Shown piece after piece: positions 5,052-6,914 of a stretch of 6,914 nt of DNA. The notes below the pieces were generated by a model. That model made no database searches and had not been told where the DNA came from. It worked only from the letters and a program-made list of their open reading frames with translations. The position numbers and the translations under genes are program-made. Where the stretch lies: the NCBI GenBank assembly GCA_905207905.1, contig CAJLNC010000106.1:1-6914 (forward strand), written 5' to 3'. The stretch comes from an uncultured Lachnospiraceae bacterium. GTDB taxonomy: Bacteria > Bacillota_A > Clostridia > Lachnospirales > Lachnospiraceae. Numbering within the stretch: the first letter of the stretch is position 1; every line of letters starts with the position of its first letter.

Positions 5052-6914
5052 ATGGGGAAAGCTCTGTACATAGCGGAGAAGCCCAGCGTGGCGATGGAAT
5101 TTGCGAAAGCATTAAAACAGAATATGGTGCGTCATGACGGATACCAGGAATCGGAGAGCACCGTAGTGACCTGGTGCGTGGGGCATCTGGTAACCATGAG
5201 CTATCCGGAGGTCTACGATGAAAAATATAAGCGTTGGAGTCTGGCAACTCTGCCTTTTATTCCCGAAAATTTTTTGTATGAAGTGATACCGGGAGTAAAA
5301 AAACAGTTTGAGATCGTAAAAGGGCTGTTAAATCGGAAAGATGTGGAGGTCATCTACGTTTGTACTGACTCCGGACGTGAGGGAGAATATATCTACCGCT
5401 TGGTAGCGCAGATGGCAGGGGTGAAGGATAAGATCCAGAAACGCGTCTGGATTGATTCCCAGACTGAGGAGGAGATCCTGCGGGGAATCCAGACGGCCAA
5501 GGATCTTTCTGCTTATGACAATCTCTCTGAGTCCGCCTATCTGCGGGCCAAAGAAGATTATCTGATGGGCATTAATTTTTCCAGGCTTCTTACGTTAAAA
5601 TATGGAAACGCGATATCCAATTATCTGGGAGAGCGCTACTGCGTAGTCTCGGTAGGCAGGGTAATGACCTGTGTGCTGGGGATGATCGTGCGCAGGGAGC
5701 GGGAGATCCGGCAGTTTGTAAAAACCCCCTTTTACCGGGTGGTAAACCTGGTGGAATATGGCGGAAAAGAATTTGAAGGGGAATTTCGGGCAGTGGAGGG
5801 TTCTACCTATTATTTGTCTCCAAAACTGTACAAAGAAAACGGATTTAAGGAAAAACAGGACGGAGAAGCGCTGATCCGGAAGTTAAGTGCAAAGACGCCC
5901 TTGGAGGCGGAGGTATTTTCCATCGAAAAAAAGAAGGAAAAGAAGAACCCGCCCTTGTTGTACAACCTGGCAGAGTTGCAGAATGAGTGTTCCAGAATGT
6001 TTAAAATCAGCCCTGACGAGACGCTGCGGATCGTGCAGGAGCTGTATGAAAAAAAGCTGGTGACGTATCCAAGAACAGATGCCAGGGTACTCTCCACTGC
6101 AGTGGCCAAGGAAATTCATAAAAATATCGGAGGTTTGCGGGCTTTTGGATCAGCCAAGGAGTTTGCAGAAGAGATTTTGAGCCAGGGATACTATAAAGGG
6201 TTGGCAAAGACCCGGTATGTGAATGACAAACAGATCACAGACCATTATGCCATTATCCCCACCGGCCAGGGAATGGGAGCTCTTGGAAGCTTAAAAGGAA
6301 ACAGCTTTGGGGTCTATGCGGCCATTGTGCGGAGATTTTTAAGTATTTTTTATCCTGCTGCCGTTTATCAGAAGGTAAATCTGGTGACCGTGATGGAGGA
6401 AGAAAAGTTTTTCTCAAGTTTTAAGGTTCTTTTGGAAGAGGGATATTTTAAAGTGGCGGGAAATCCCACGGAGAAAAAAAATCTGCCAGCTTCTGCTGGA
6501 AAGAGATCCGCAGGTTCCCAGGATGAAGAGGGAAAAGAGCGGGGAGAGTCCGGGGATGAGGAGGAGATCAAATGCGATTCTTCCTTTTTGGAGGCTCTTG
6601 GCCGTCTACAAAAAGGCAGCCGTCTGCCAGTAAAGGAACTTGTCCTCAAAGAAGGGGAGACTTCCCCTCCCAAGCGCTATAATTCTGGTTCCATGATCCT
6701 GGCTATGGAAAATGCGGGACAGCTGATCGAGGATGAGGAGCTGCGTGCCCAGATTAAGGGCAGCGGCATTGGCACCAGCGCTACCAGAGCGGAAATTTTA
6801 AAGAAACTGGCAGCCAACAAGTACATTGCATTAAATAAAAAGACTCAGATTCTGACGCCCACCCTGATGGGGGAGATGATCTTTGATGTGGTGAACTGTT
6901 CCATCCGTTCCCTC
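5052..6914 (+). CDS. topB: DNA topoisomerase III, 5' part (3' end outside window)
   Basis: TopB is a type IA topoisomerase that cuts one DNA strand through a 5'-phosphotyrosine, passes another strand and reseals, separating linked replication or recombination products. The frame is open from ATG 5052 to the last base (621 codons). B. subtilis-type TopB is about 727 residues, so roughly 100 are probably missing. Domains: TOPRIM with IAEKPSVA (7-14) and TDSGREGE (105-112; metal-binding Asp106 and Glu110), the archway region with GRVMTCVLG (202-210), catalytic Tyr339 in VTYPRTD, DHYAIIPTG (397-405), and GIGTSATRAE (572-581). A Lys/Glu/Ser-rich linker occupies about 475-512. GGAGGAGG (5041-5048) lies just before the ATG and fixes the start. 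Two motif changes stand out: GRVMTC where other TopB enzymes have GRVQTP, and DHY for DHH. topB also occurs on conjugative elements, but no conjugation or integrase gene is near; a chromosomal housekeeping role is likelier. Confidence 0.95.
   Translation, partial: MGKALYIAEKPSVAMEFAKALKQNMVRHDGYQESESTVVTWCVGHLVTMSYPEVYDEKYKRWSLATLPFIPENFLYEVIPGVKKQFEIVKGLLNRKDVEVIYVCTDSGREGEYIYRLVAQMAGVKDKIQKRVWIDSQTEEEILRGIQTAKDLSAYDNLSESAYLRAKEDYLMGINFSRLLTLKYGNAISNYLGERYCVVSVGRVMTCVLGMIVRREREIRQFVKTPFYRVVNLVEYGGKEFEGEFRAVEGSTYYLSPKLYKENGFKEKQDGEALIRKLSAKTPLEAEVFSIEKKKEKKNPPLLYNLAELQNECSRMFKISPDETLRIVQELYEKKLVTYPRTDARVLSTAVAKEIHKNIGGLRAFGSAKEFAEEILSQGYYKGLAKTRYVNDKQITDHYAIIPTGQGMGALGSLKGNSFGVYAAIVRRFLSIFYPAAVYQKVNLVTVMEEEKFFSSFKVLLEEGYFKVAGNPTEKKNLPASAGKRSAGSQDEEGKERGESGDEEEIKCDSSFLEALGRLQKGSRLPVKELVLKEGETSPPKRYNSGSMILAMENAGQLIEDEELRAQIKGSGIGTSATRAEILKKLAANKYIALNKKTQILTPTLMGEMIFDVVNCSIRSL

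Noticed and set aside
4799..5137. 112-codon + strand frame bridging the transporter and topB
   Set aside because: It is in a different frame across two well-supported genes and shows no motif; it is a shadow.

Overview
The window looks like chromosomal DNA of a low-to-mid GC Firmicute, most likely a gut-type Clostridium or Lachnospiraceae. The evidence is the strong AGGAGG-type ribosome sites, the QueH-type queuosine enzyme, an archaeal/fungal-type aspartate-semialdehyde dehydrogenase and a Bacillus/Clostridium-type topoisomerase III. The assignment rests on protein and signal character, not on a database search. All five genes lie on the + strand. No rRNA, tRNA, CRISPR array, insertion sequence or phage gene was found.

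Layout. (1) 2-625: 3' part of queH (epoxyqueuosine reductase, tRNA modification), cut by the left edge. (2) 626-793: spacer with a possible promoter, whose -35 lies in the end of queH, and a stem-loop just before the argH ribosome site. (3) 794-2188: argH, argininosuccinate lyase, complete. (4) 2189-2344: information-dense spacer with a consensus-like promoter inside a long inverted repeat, then a leader that can fold into a two-stem, pseudoknot-like structure competing with a small terminator. (5) 2345-3430: asd, aspartate-semialdehyde dehydrogenase, complete. (6) 3431-3632: spacer with a long hairpin followed by T runs (probable asd terminator); the hairpin also contains a good promoter for the next gene. 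(7) 3633-4988: a MATE-family efflux transporter, visibly more AT-rich than its neighbours. (8) 4967-5051: topB promoter, starting inside the transporter gene, plus a short 5' hairpin. (9) 5052-6914: topB, DNA topoisomerase III, running off the right edge.

How the genes relate. argH and asd both serve amino-acid synthesis that draws on aspartate: argH finishes arginine, and asd opens the common route to lysine, threonine and methionine. Each has its own apparent promoter or leader, so this is a co-directional row of separately controlled units and not one clear operon. queH, the transporter and topB have no evident pathway link to them.

No new multi-gene system is visible. The most interesting material is non-coding: the compact asd leader with mutually exclusive folds, the dyad over the asd promoter, and the combined terminator/promoter element before the transporter. 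All are pattern-based inferences made by eye.
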